From assembly GCA_949298195.1 (NCBI GenBank), contig CASFVT010000016.1, forward strand, positions 1 through 64,000: DNA of 64,000 nucleotides. Direction: 5' to 3'. Below are positions 33,582 to 42,264 of the stretch, in pieces. A model generated the notes under the pieces. The model made no database searches. It was not told the DNA's origin and worked only from the letters and a program-made list of their open reading frames with translations. The translations under genes and the position numbers were made by a program. The DNA is from an uncultured Bacillota bacterium. GTDB lineage: Bacteria; Bacillota_I; Bacilli_A; RFN20; CAG-826. Position 1 is the stretch's first letter; each line of letters opens with the position of its first letter.

Positions 33582-35603
33582 TTGGAAGTCAGGGATCTAC
33601 ATGTCGAATACCGTATCGGGAAGAGACGGGTGGAAATCCTCAAGGGGGTTTCTTTCTCTTTTCCCAAGAAGGGGCTATTTGCCGTTTACGGCCCCTCAGG
33701 GTCGGGGAAAAGCACCCTTTTGGCCGTCCTCTCGGGTTACTTGAGGGCCAAATCGGGTAAGGTCATCGAGGACGGGAAAGACCTCCTCCGCCTATCGCGC
33801 CGCGGACGGGAAAGACGTCTTCGGACCCGGGTTGGGATCATCCGCCAGGGCTTTGACCTCCTCGAGGGGAAAAGCGTCTTCTACAACGCCGCCTTGCCCC
33901 TCTTCCTCCTCGGGTGGGGGAAAAGAAAGGCCCTCGAGGCGGTTAGGCCCCTTTTGGAGAAGGAAGGGCTTCTTCCCTCGCTTGAGAAGAAAGCCGGGCT
34001 TCTCTCAGGAGGGGAAAAGGCCCGCCTGGCCCTAGTTAGGGCCCTCGTCAAGGATCCCGAAACCATCCTTGCCGACGAGCCGACCGGGAACCTCGACGGG
34101 AATAACGCCGCCCTCGCGATGAGCCTATTGAAGGAATGTTCGAAGGAGCGCCTCGTCATCCTCGTGAGCCACGACGAGCAGTTGTCCCGGCCTTACGTCG
34201 ATGGGCATATCAGGCTCTATGACGGGGTGGTGGTCGAGGCCGATTTGCCGGTGGACACGTCCAAGGAGGTGAGGAAAATGAAGGGGAAGCGGTGGAATTT
34301 CCGCCCCAGCCGCCTTCGGGACTTCCTTCTTGAGGAATTTTGGAAGGGCAAGGGGAAGATGGCCCTCTCTTCGGCTGCCTCTTGCCTCTCGGCCCTCCTC
34401 TTCGTTTTCAGCGCCGCCTTCGAGGAAGGCGCGGAAATCTCCATCAAGGAGGAGAGCCGCCTCTCCCTATCCTATCTTTCCTTTTCGTATTCGATTGTCG
34501 AGGCAATCGAGGGAAATGGTCCGGTTTCCCTTACCCGGTCGCGTCGCCCGAGCAAAGAAGAAGAGGAAGAACTCCTTCTCCTTGAAGAGGACGTTCAGGT
34601 CGTCCCCAGCCTTTCTTATTATCTTCCGAGCCGTTACCCGGTGGAGGTCAACGGCTTTCCCTTCGACGAGGTGGAACTGGTTCCCATCGGAAGCTTCTCT
34701 TATCTCAACGATCCCATTTGGTCAGGGCGGGTAATCGGGGAGATACCGACCGGGAACCCCCTCTCATACTGCGTCGTCAACAAGGAATTCGCCTCCTTGG
34801 TCAAGGGGATTCCCCAAGGTGCCAAGGTGATGATTGAACGCGAAATCCACCTTGAAGAGGGTGACCTTACCGAGGATTTTTCCCTTGGACTGGAATTTTT
34901 CATTGCCGCGACCATCGACGAGTTCTCTTTCTTGTCCACCCCACGCCTTTATTATTCCTATGCGGCCCTGGCCGGTTATTTGAAGAACGTCGAATTCAAG
35001 ACGATGGCCGGGAATCCCTACTCCCATGTCGAGGAGAGTTCGGATGCCTCCCCGGTTTCGTCCTACTCCTCACTCGTGTTCGCGGAGAGCCCGGAGGGGG
35101 CGGAGGAGCTTTACGCGGAGAGCAAGGCCCTTGAAGGCCATTCCCTCACCTCCGAGGCGATGGCCTCCGCGGAAAGCTTTGCCGAACTCTCTTCCTCGTT
35201 CATCCTCCTCATCGAGCCCTTCTTCCTCATCCTCCTTCTCGGGACGGGCTTCGTGATGGCTTCCCTCGCCTATTCCTCCTTCCTCAGCCGGAAGCGGGAC
35301 TTCGCCATCCTCTCCTCCCTTGGGGCCAGGCACGGGGATTTATTGGCCCTTTACCTCATCCCGGTCTTCCTCTCCTCGCTCCTCGGGGCCCTCCTCGCCC
35401 TTTGCCCGGCTTCTTTCTACCTTTCCCTTGGCCGTTCATATTTCCTCGAGGCGACGAAGATGCCCCTCCTGGCCCCGGAACTTCCGTTGACGAGCATCAT
35501 CTTCGGCCTCTTGATATTCGCCATCCTTCCCCTCGTTGGACTCATCGTTCCCTATTTCCGGGGCTCGTTTCGAAACCTCCATGAGGAACTCAACCGGGAA
35601 TGA
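33582..35603 (+). CDS. ABC transporter fusion: ATPase plus FtsX/MacB-type permease
   Basis: 673 residues. The ATPase occupies about 1-220: Walker A GPSGSGKST, signature LLSGGEKARL (near 140), Walker B ILADEPTGNLDG. Then one membrane helix (about 263-282), a large outside domain, and three membrane helices at the C-terminus, the last part with AILSSLGARHGDLLALYL, typical of FtsX-like permeases. The start is TTG 33582, chosen for GGAGGGG at 33568-33574. Such transporters act as mechanotransmitters in lipoprotein or peptide export and resistance. It overlaps the second fusion by 4 bases; the two may form a heterodimer. Confidence 0.88.
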   Translation: MEVRDLHVEYRIGKRRVEILKGVSFSFPKKGLFAVYGPSGSGKSTLLAVLSGYLRAKSGKVIEDGKDLLRLSRRGRERRLRTRVGIIRQGFDLLEGKSVFYNAALPLFLLGWGKRKALEAVRPLLEKEGLLPSLEKKAGLLSGGEKARLALVRALVKDPETILADEPTGNLDGNNAALAMSLLKECSKERLVILVSHDEQLSRPYVDGHIRLYDGVVVEADLPVDTSKEVRKMKGKRWNFRPSRLRDFLLEEFWKGKGKMALSSAASCLSALLFVFSAAFEEGAEISIKEESRLSLSYLSFSYSIVEAIEGNGPVSLTRSRRPSKEEEEELLLLEEDVQVVPSLSYYLPSRYPVEVNGFPFDEVELVPIGSFSYLNDPIWSGRVIGEIPTGNPLSYCVVNKEFASLVKGIPQGAKVMIEREIHLEEGDLTEDFSLGLEFFIAATIDEFSFLSTPRLYYSYAALAGYLKNVEFKTMAGNPYSHVEESSDASPVSSYSSLVFAESPEGAEELYAESKALEGHSLTSEAMASAESFAELSSSFILLIEPFFLILLLGTGFVMASLAYSSFLSRKRDFAILSSLGARHGDLLALYLIPVFLSSLLGALLALCPASFYLSLGRSYFLEATKMPLLAPELPLTSIIFGLLIFAILPLVGLIVPYFRGSFRNLHEELNRE

Positions 35604-38353
35604 AGGGGATCAGGATCGAGGGCCTTCGGAAATCCTTTCCCGGGCGGCGGTTATTCACCTCCTTTTCCCTTGAACTCCCTTCCCGGGGTTTCTATGCCCT
35701 CTTCGGGGCTTCTGGTTCGGGGAAGACGACCGTCCTCGATTGCCTTTCCGGGCTCGAGAAAGCCGATGGCGGGGAGATCTTTCTCTTTGGTCGGGCCGTC
35801 AAGGGTGGCTATCCCGACCGCCTCCTCGATATCGGTTACCTCAGGCAGGGATATGACCTCCTCCTCGAGGAACGGGCAGTCGACAACGTCGCCCTGCCCC
35901 TATTGGCCGCCGGGACAAGGAAAGGCGTGGCCGAACGGAAAGCGCGCGAAACGTTGAAGCGGCTGGGCTTATCTTCCCATCTCCATGACAAAGCGAAGAC
36001 CCTATCGGGTGGGGAGAGGGCCCGGCTGGCCCTGGCCCGGGCCCTTGTCCTTGACCCGCCCCTCCTACTTTGCGATGAGCCGACCGGGGCCCTCGACGGG
36101 GAGAATGCCCTCCTCGTCTATCGGCTCCTCGCCGTGGAAGGGAAGCGCCGCCTCGTCTTCATGGTGAGCCACGACGAGGAGCGGACCATCCCTTTTCTAA
36201 GCGGGGCTTATCGCCTTCGGGACGGGAAGGCCGAGCAGCTCTTCGAGCAAGGCGCGGAAACCTCTCGTGGGGGGAATCCAAGGCGCCGCAAAAGGAAGGA
36301 CGGCTTCTGCCTTTTTCTCGAGATGGCCTTCCGGCGGCTCGGCTTTAGGAAAGTCGAGACGGGCTTTTTCCTCCTCGTCCTCTCCTTTGCCTTCTCTTCC
36401 CTCGGAATCGGTAATTACGTTTCAAACAGCCTCCCGATGGCCCTCGAGGAGTCCTTCACGGCCATTACCGGGAAAGGGGAGCTCCATGTCGAAAGCCGTG
36501 ATGGTGTCCTTTCGATCAGCGAAACATCCCCGACGGATGAAGAGATGGGGGAACTAGGGTCCGTTCTCGGGGATGAGGCGGTGGCTTATGGGGCATCTTA
36601 CCTCGCCCCGTGGGAAAGCCTTTTTCCCGAAGCCAATGAAGGGTCGATCGTCTATCGGAACCGTGCCTGCCCTTTGGACGGACTGACCATCAGGAGCGTC
36701 AATGACGTCCTTCTTCTCGATGAAGCAGTCGGCGAACTGATATATCCAAACCGGCCGGAGGTCATGGAGGTCGACCAAGTCATCTTGGGGCTTCCGTTCG
36801 AAGAGCTGAATGCGGTGTGCCGGGACTACGGAATCGGCCGCGATTACGAGTCCTTTGGCCGTTTTCTCGAGCAAAACCCAGTTGAATTGATCTTTTCCTT
36901 CGTCAATTCATCGTGGGGATACGATGCCGAGGTGCTCTTGGAGGTCATCGGGGTGATGGAGAGCGAGAAGGTGGGTCTCATCCATTCCTCAATGGGTTGG
37001 AACCAGGAGATGCTGGAGGGGGCGCTTTCCCTTCCTGCCTATCTCGAGGAAGGCGAAAGCGGGGAACCGTGGGCCATCCTTAAAAGGCCCTACGTCCTCC
37101 CTCGCGAGGATCCGACATCCTTCATTGCGAAATGGAGGGAGGATCCCCGGTTTGAAGGCTATCTCTTTGAACGCGCGAACCGGGAGCTCAATCGTGCCCA
37201 TTTCGGGGAGGGGCCCGTCAGCCGGCTCAACCGGGTCTACATCACCTCTCTTGACGAGCTCCCGTTTGATGTCTGCTCATTCCGCGAAATCGCTTCCCGG
37301 GAGGAGATCGAGGGCGTGGCCTACCTCGCCTCCGGGTCATACCTTTCCTATCCTGAAGCCCTCGCGAGCGGTTTTGCCGCCCCGTTTTATCTTTCAACGG
37401 ACGAGAAGCTGCTTTTCTCCGTGGTCGAGGCCCTCCCTTCTTATGGAATCGAGGGCGGGCGTCCCCTGCCGGAAGAGACGGATGGGGTAGACATCGGATA
37501 TTTCCTTTTCCCGAGGACCGAGAGCCTCGTAATCTCCAATGGCGGGAGCCTCATCGAAGGGAAGAAACCCTCCTCTATCCACGAAATCGGCCTGAGCAAG
37601 TCCCTTTACGAGGAACTCGGCCGCCCGGAAAGAATCGAGGTGGCGGCTTATCGGGAAAGCGAGTTCGTCGGCCTTGACCAGTTGAAGGATGCCTATTCCT
37701 ATCTGAGCCTTGAGGTATCGGGAATCTACGAAGGGGAAGGGGATGTCCTTCACGTCCCTCCCTACTGGAGCATCGACTTCTTCCGGGATGCCGTCGGGAT
37801 GGACGCCTCGGAACTCCTCGTCTCCGAAGCCATCCTCGTCTTGGGCGAGGGGATCGACGGACCGTCCTTCGCCTCGTTCCTCAATTCCCGTTACCCCTCT
37901 TTCCGGTTCGTCGACCCATCGTCGCTTCTCGAGGAAGGGATCGACGAGGCGGTCTCTTACATGGGCGCTGTCCTTTCCGCCCTCGTCGCTTTCAGCGTCG
38001 CCATGGCCTTCTTCATGGCCATAGGGGTCGGACTCGGGGGGAGCGAGGCCTCTCAGAAGGAGGGAAGGGCCCTGTTCGTCCTCGGCTTCAATCGGGAGGA
38101 GGTATCCAGCCGGGAGTTCCTCTCGATGGCCCTCCCCCTCGTCTTGTCGCTCGTCTTTTCCCTCGCGGGGCTTCTCATCCTCGAGTGGAGCGCTCACGAG
38201 GCTCTTGCGGAAGCCTTCGGGGCCTCGACTTTCGAACTGGATGCCCGGCCCCTCGTCCTGGTCGCCATCCTGGCCTTGTTCATCCTCTTCGTGCTCGGGA
38301 TAATCTCCTTCTTCAAGGGGAAAGGGCGCGATTTCTCGCGGAACGGGAGTTGA
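35600..38353 (+). CDS. ABC transporter fusion: ATPase plus FtsX/MacB-type permease, larger partner
   Basis: 917 residues with the same order as the upstream gene: ATPase (GASGSGKTT, TLSGGERARLALARAL, LLCDEPTGALDG), one helix near 255-275, an unusually large outside domain of about 500 residues, then three membrane helices near the C-terminus (AVLSALVAFSVAMAFFMAIG and following). The outside domain is rich in acidic and aromatic residues and I do not recognise it. Being coupled by ATGA to a homologue suggests a two-subunit complex. No two-component system or substrate peptide gene lies next to it. Ends 14 bases before the convergent lipoprotein gene. Confidence 0.86.
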   Translation: MKGIRIEGLRKSFPGRRLFTSFSLELPSRGFYALFGASGSGKTTVLDCLSGLEKADGGEIFLFGRAVKGGYPDRLLDIGYLRQGYDLLLEERAVDNVALPLLAAGTRKGVAERKARETLKRLGLSSHLHDKAKTLSGGERARLALARALVLDPPLLLCDEPTGALDGENALLVYRLLAVEGKRRLVFMVSHDEERTIPFLSGAYRLRDGKAEQLFEQGAETSRGGNPRRRKRKDGFCLFLEMAFRRLGFRKVETGFFLLVLSFAFSSLGIGNYVSNSLPMALEESFTAITGKGELHVESRDGVLSISETSPTDEEMGELGSVLGDEAVAYGASYLAPWESLFPEANEGSIVYRNRACPLDGLTIRSVNDVLLLDEAVGELIYPNRPEVMEVDQVILGLPFEELNAVCRDYGIGRDYESFGRFLEQNPVELIFSFVNSSWGYDAEVLLEVIGVMESEKVGLIHSSMGWNQEMLEGALSLPAYLEEGESGEPWAILKRPYVLPREDPTSFIAKWREDPRFEGYLFERANRELNRAHFGEGPVSRLNRVYITSLDELPFDVCSFREIASREEIEGVAYLASGSYLSYPEALASGFAAPFYLSTDEKLLFSVVEALPSYGIEGGRPLPEETDGVDIGYFLFPRTESLVISNGGSLIEGKKPSSIHEIGLSKSLYEELGRPERIEVAAYRESEFVGLDQLKDAYSYLSLEVSGIYEGEGDVLHVPPYWSIDFFRDAVGMDASELLVSEAILVLGEGIDGPSFASFLNSRYPSFRFVDPSSLLEEGIDEAVSYMGAVLSALVAFSVAMAFFMAIGVGLGGSEASQKEGRALFVLGFNREEVSSREFLSMALPLVLSLVFSLAGLLILEWSAHEALAEAFGASTFELDARPLVLVAILALFILFVLGIISFFKGKGRDFSRNGS

Positions 38354-38367
38354 AGGAGGCGAAGGGG

Positions 38368-39174
38368 CTACATCGCGTTGTATTTCCTGGAGTTGTAGGG
38401 AAAGACCGACGGGATGTCGAGGAATCGGAGGTCGCGGATTTCCATTTGACAGTTGTATTTCGCCTCGGCCAGCTGTTCTTCCTGAGAAAGCAGAATGTCG
38501 AAGTAGAAGCCGATCGTCGGAACCACTTGGCCGAAGTCGATTTTCGAGGCGATGTTCCAAGCGCACAACGGGGTTCGGAGGAACCAGGAAACGTAGTCGT
38601 CTTCCATGAAACCGAAATTACCGAAGAAATCATATTGCTCTATGAATGAGCGGCCGGTCCCGAAAATCGTCTCGCCGTCATGTAGGAGCAGAAAGCACCA
38701 CGGCCTTTTCTCATCCCAGAAATCATGGGAAGGCGTTGGGTTGTAGGCTTCGACCAGCAGCATGATGCCCTGAAGCGTTTTGCCTGCCCAGTTCATCGAT
38801 GGCAGGAATTCCGCGTCGGATGGAGCGTCGACGGCAAACGACCAGGCCTCGACGAAGGTGAGGACGTTCCATTTGTCGTCCTTCACGACAAAGCCGTCGC
38901 GGTTCAAATCCCCTTCGGGGAACAGGAAGGGGTACGGCTCTTGTTTCGGCAGGGCCCGGGGGAGCTCGGCGGTTAGGACATCGGGATTCGCCCATTTCAC
39001 CGAGTCGTAGAGATCCAGCAGGAACGAATATTCACGCGGGTATGGGGAATAGCCGCACTCCGCGTACCTTGCCTTCGAGCAGGCCCCGAGGGCGGATAGT
39101 CCCGCGAAGGCCACCCCGACGGAGGCGGCGAGCGCTCTTCCGACGGAACGGCGGGATGCGCCTTTCGCGTTCAT
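38368..39174 (-). CDS. Exported lipoprotein, unknown function (last gene of the minus-strand operon)
   Basis: 268 residues from the ATG at 39174, which has AGGAGAG upstream and forms an ATGA overlap with the preceding gene's probable end. A basic start, a hydrophobic stretch and the lipobox SALGAC with Cys32 mark a lipoprotein. The mature part is rich in Trp, Phe and Asp and contains FPEGDLNRDGFVVKDDKWN, which looks like a dockerin-type or EF-hand-like calcium loop (D-x-N-x-D-G). I do not recognise the family. Convergent with the ABC genes. Confidence 0.7.
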   Translation of the reverse strand: MNAKGASRRSVGRALAASVGVAFAGLSALGACSKARYAECGYSPYPREYSFLLDLYDSVKWANPDVLTAELPRALPKQEPYPFLFPEGDLNRDGFVVKDDKWNVLTFVEAWSFAVDAPSDAEFLPSMNWAGKTLQGIMLLVEAYNPTPSHDFWDEKRPWCFLLLHDGETIFGTGRSFIEQYDFFGNFGFMEDDYVSWFLRTPLCAWNIASKIDFGQVVPTIGFYFDILLSQEEQLAEAKYNCQMEIRDLRFLDIPSVFPYNSRKYNAM

Positions 39175-39745
39175 GTGCCGCTCTCCTGGGGAAGCGAGGA
39201 TCCCGGGACGGAAAACCCGTGGGTCGGGCGACGAGCAGGAAGGCTTCGGCCCAATGGGACCGCCATCCGTGGCCGTGGAGGCGGAAATAGACCATCTGGG
39301 AATGCTCGATCTCGAAGCCGATGTGGACATCGCCAAGCCATGGGCAGGGATCGTCGACAAGCTGAATGGCTTCCCCGCTTGGCGGGTCGAGCGGCGAGGC
39401 CGTCGGGTCGTCGGTCGGAAAGCTGAATGCCTCTATTGCGCAGCCGCCGTTGTGCGTGAGGTAGGCCAAATACGTGCCCCCGACGAGATGTGCCGAGAAC
39501 CATTTCGCTTCCCCGGCCCTGATCGGCGGGACATGGGCAAAGGGCCGCACGTCCACGGAATCGTATTGCTCCATCGGGACGATTCCCCCCGGGAAGCCAT
39601 GGCCGAGGAGGCCCTCCGCATACTCGTTTTCCGCGGTCGTCGGGTCCGGCGGGACGGAAGGGCCGACCGCGCCCGGGGCGCACCCGGAGGCCGCGAGGGC
39701 AACGCCGAGCAGCATGATGGAATTCAGCAATGCACCGTGTTTCAC
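39171..39745 (-). pseudogene. Exported lipoprotein with a PPC-like beta domain, frame-broken near its end
   Basis: GTG start at 39745 after GGAGG; lipobox LAASGC with Cys22. The mature part KWFSAHLVGGTYLAYLTHNG resembles bacterial pre-peptidase C-terminal (PPC) domains and the equivalent segment of the next gene upstream. In the starting frame the end turns into Arg/Pro-rich sequence and runs on to 39032 inside the next gene. A shift of one base between about 39205 and 39235 (runs CCC or GGG) instead gives THGFSVPGSSLPQESGT and a stop at 39171, exactly forming ATGA with the next start. So a single base appears to be missing, either by mutation or assembly error. Confidence 0.62.
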
Positions 39746-40748
39746 TCGGATACCTCCAGGTAGGGGATTTGCGCCATCGTTATGTCGGAAATCGGCCGGA
39801 TCATGAACCAACATCCATCGTTGTAAGCGTTCCAGTCTTTCCCGAAAACCCTGAGATAAACTTTCTTCCCGGCCTCGGCGTAAAATGTGACACCGGTTTT
39901 GGCGATTCCCGGGCAATGGCGTTTTCTTCCTGTATGCATTCCCCGAATGGGGGATCGAACGGGGAATCAGTCGGCTCTCCGCAAGGCAGTTTAAAGGCTT
40001 GAATGGTCACGAGATTCGTATTCGGCGTATAGCATGTGTAATAGCCGTCGGACGGGGCGGTATAGGAGAACCACTTGAATTCGTATGGCTCGAGTGGGTC
40101 CGTTTGCATGCCTTCGCCGGACTGGCCTATTGGTTCGATGTCTTCGGAATTCGGCAGTCTGGAAAGCGCGGCGTTGGCCCATTTTTCGCCTTTGTCATCG
40201 GTAAAGTATACGGTTCCGCGCGATACCGCGTCTCGAGGCAGGGGACCCAAGGTATGAGGCCCGTAATAGAAGGGATGGTCGTCAATATCGTCGAAGAGTT
40301 CCTTGGTAACCCTATAATCGGCAAACTGCCTTCCGTCTTTATCATGTTCCGGGGCATCAATCCCTTCGAAATACAACGGAATCCACAGGATTTCGGTATT
40401 TTCTGCGCCATCTTGGAATTCGAAATAGTCATGATATCTTTTGAGATAATTCATCGCTTCCTCACCTGATGAGCAGGACTGCCTCAAGATTTGATTGATC
40501 GATTCCGAGCAAGCCCCGGAAACGATGTCGATTTCAAAACTCGCTATCGTTCCGAGAACACCGCCACCGTATAGGTAAGAAGCGACGAGGGAAAACAACC
40601 CTACTGTGGTCTCCACGAGCGAAAGAGTGAACGCGTTTCTTCCAAAAGCATCCTGCTGTGCCTCGAAATATTTGTATCCCATCTCAAAAACTTTTTTGAA
40701 CGAATTTCTCAGTTCCTTTCCCCATACGACGGTGTACGAAGTCAACAC
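39742..40748 (-). pseudogene. Exported protein with a PPC-like C-terminal domain, frame-broken
   Basis: GTG start at 40748, overlapping the upstream stop. In the starting frame it runs to 39801, but after about 39915 the sequence stops looking like protein. Shifting by one base at CCCGGG (39908-39913) gives GIAKTGVTFYAEAGKKVYLR and ends in TGA at 39742, which forms a GTGA overlap with the next gene. The module EFKWFSYTAPSDGYYTCYT with FDPPFGECI is parallel to the PPC-like module of the following gene (KWFSAHLVGGTYLAYLT, LDPPSGEAI). The N-terminal third has two hydrophobic stretches. Function unknown. Confidence 0.6.
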
Positions 40749-41587
40749 CGGCTTTTTCCATTTGCCACCCAGCAGTCGTATGGCATGAAGTCATATCTAT
40801 TTGCCGTTTCCGGGTAGTGCACCGTCACTGGTGAGGTGTTTTCAAACCAACTCATGAAATTCGCGTCGTAGGTCATGTAGGGAAAGTAATCGGCTTCCCA
40901 GAACGCCCCTTGCGCCCCTTTGAAGTGCTTTAGGTAGTAGATGTTGTGGGAAGGGCGCTTCAAATATGTGCAGCTGAAGATGATGTTGTATTTTTCGTTC
41001 TTGGTGTATTGGGAAGCGTCGGCTGTCCCCTCGATAGACAGGACGTAACTGCCGGCTTTCAACGGCATCTGCTCGGCATGCTTTGCCGTGATCGTTTTTT
41101 GATAGAACTGCTTTGGCTCGGTATAGACGGTGTATTCGGCTTGCTTCATTTGGGTGACCTCGCGCTTGTAGATGGTCACCTTTGCCCCGCGGGCCGCCAT
41201 ATTCCAGCCAGCCGGTTCGAACTGATAGCTGAAAAGGGCATCGGAAAGAAGGTAGAACGAATAGAAATCGATGTCGTTCTCGTTGGTATCAGAACACAAC
41301 GTTGCTCCCATGAGCGCCGTTCTGTAGCTTCCGTCATAGGCGTGGACGTTTGTGACGGGCGTGGCATCCTTGAACATGTCGTTGGGCTCCAACGAGTCAC
41401 CGGTAGGGAGACTATTGTCGGTCACCGTCCGCAAGACAAGCCTATCGTTCCCGATGCTGTCGAATTCCGGGTCAACGAATATTATGTTCGGGTACTGGAA
41501 ATTTTCTTCTATCCCAATGAGCGCGTTCCCGCTCATCGCCTTGATCAAAATGCTGCCCAAGACAATCGAGGTGCTCAATATCGACAT
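40742..41587 (-). CDS. Exported protein with PPC-like domain, first gene of the minus-strand operon
   Basis: 281 residues from the ATG at 41587, 5 bases after AAGGAG. A hydrophobic N-terminus without a clear lipobox suggests secretion. SLEPNDMFKDATPV followed by NDIDFYSFYLLSDALFSYQF is the layout of PPC domains (entry D-S-x-E-P-N-D, then D-x-D-x-Y-S-F). The last codons overlap the next gene by 7 bases; one added base in the GGG near 40770 would join the two into one frame (CWGGKWKKPVLTSYTVVWG), so the two may be a single gene in other strains. The coding sequence is clearly AT-richer than its neighbours. Confidence 0.68.
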   Translation of the reverse strand: MSILSTSIVLGSILIKAMSGNALIGIEENFQYPNIIFVDPEFDSIGNDRLVLRTVTDNSLPTGDSLEPNDMFKDATPVTNVHAYDGSYRTALMGATLCSDTNENDIDFYSFYLLSDALFSYQFEPAGWNMAARGAKVTIYKREVTQMKQAEYTVYTEPKQFYQKTITAKHAEQMPLKAGSYVLSIEGTADASQYTKNEKYNIIFSCTYLKRPSHNIYYLKHFKGAQGAFWEADYFPYMTYDANFMSWFENTSPVTVHYPETANRYDFMPYDCWVANGKSRC

Positions 41588-41958
41588 GTTTCTCCTTTCC
41601 CGCGGCTTTGCCGAAATGCCGTTGGCTGACCGCCTGCCAGCGCGGCGGATGTCGCTTTGAGGCGTCGACGAGGGGGTTAACGCCCACATTGTATCGGATG
41701 TCGATGGGCTTGGGCACCAGTCCCGCCCATCCCCAGAGCGGTCCAAGGAGACGAAGCCGAAGCGAAAATGCCGACGATATCGTGATTCTTTGCCTTCTAT
41801 TGCATTGCTCACGCAAATTAAACGGCCTTGCGGTTGTTAGAGCAATCCGGTCTAGGCTTGGCTTTACCGTTGCCCGATGCCGAAACTGGTTTACCAGTCC
41901 ATCTTTTCTGGTGATATATTTATCACCGGCCCGCAGGGGCCAGGAAAGAGAGGACTCC
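41588..41958. promoter_or_regulatory. Intergenic region between the lipoprotein operon and csp, with stacked palindromes
   Basis: 371 bases with no gene I can support. The minus-strand operon must start here; ATACAAT on the minus strand (near 41690) is a possible -10 box. Close to csp there are three palindromes in a row: ACTGGT-TT-ACCAGT (41885-41898), GGTGATA-TATT-TATCACC (41910-41927) and a GGCC...GGCC hairpin just before the ribosome site. The middle one covers the likely -10 region (TATATT) of csp. They may be operators or, if transcribed, the cold-sensing leader. Confidence 0.5.
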
Positions 41959-42162
41959 ATGAAGGGAACCGTCAAGATGTTCAACGCGGAGAAGGGCTTC
42001 GGCTTCATCCACGGTGAGGACAACGTCGACTATTTCTTCCACTTCTCGGCCTTGGTGATGGAAGGCTATCACACTGCCGAAAAGGGCGAGCAAGTCGAAT
42101 TCGAGGCGACCAATGGCGAGCGTGGCCCCCGGGCCGAGCACGTCGTGAGGATCGCCGAGTAA
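41959..42162 (+). CDS. csp: Cold shock protein (CspA/CspB family)
   Basis: 67-residue single cold-shock domain that binds single-stranded RNA and DNA. The RNA-binding motifs KGFGFIHGED (RNP1) and YFFHFSAL (RNP2) are intact. The ATG at 41959 follows AAGAGAGGA; the open frame upstream to 41608 is not protein-like. A strong terminator follows, so this is a single-gene unit. Confidence 0.95.
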   Translation: MKGTVKMFNAEKGFGFIHGEDNVDYFFHFSALVMEGYHTAEKGEQVEFEATNGERGPRAEHVVRIAE

Positions 42163-42181
42163 GCCTCGCGAGAACGCTTTC

Positions 42182-42200
42182 CCCCCTTGTGGGGGATTTT
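42182..42200 (+). terminator. Rho-independent terminator of csp
   Basis: CCCCC (42182-42186), loop TTGT region, GGGGG (42191-42195), then A and TTTTT. Confidence 0.75.
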
Positions 42201-42264
42201 TCTTTTCCCTTCGTGCCTTTTCGCCCGCCCGCGCGAAGGCTATAATCGACCCTGGTCAATCCAG

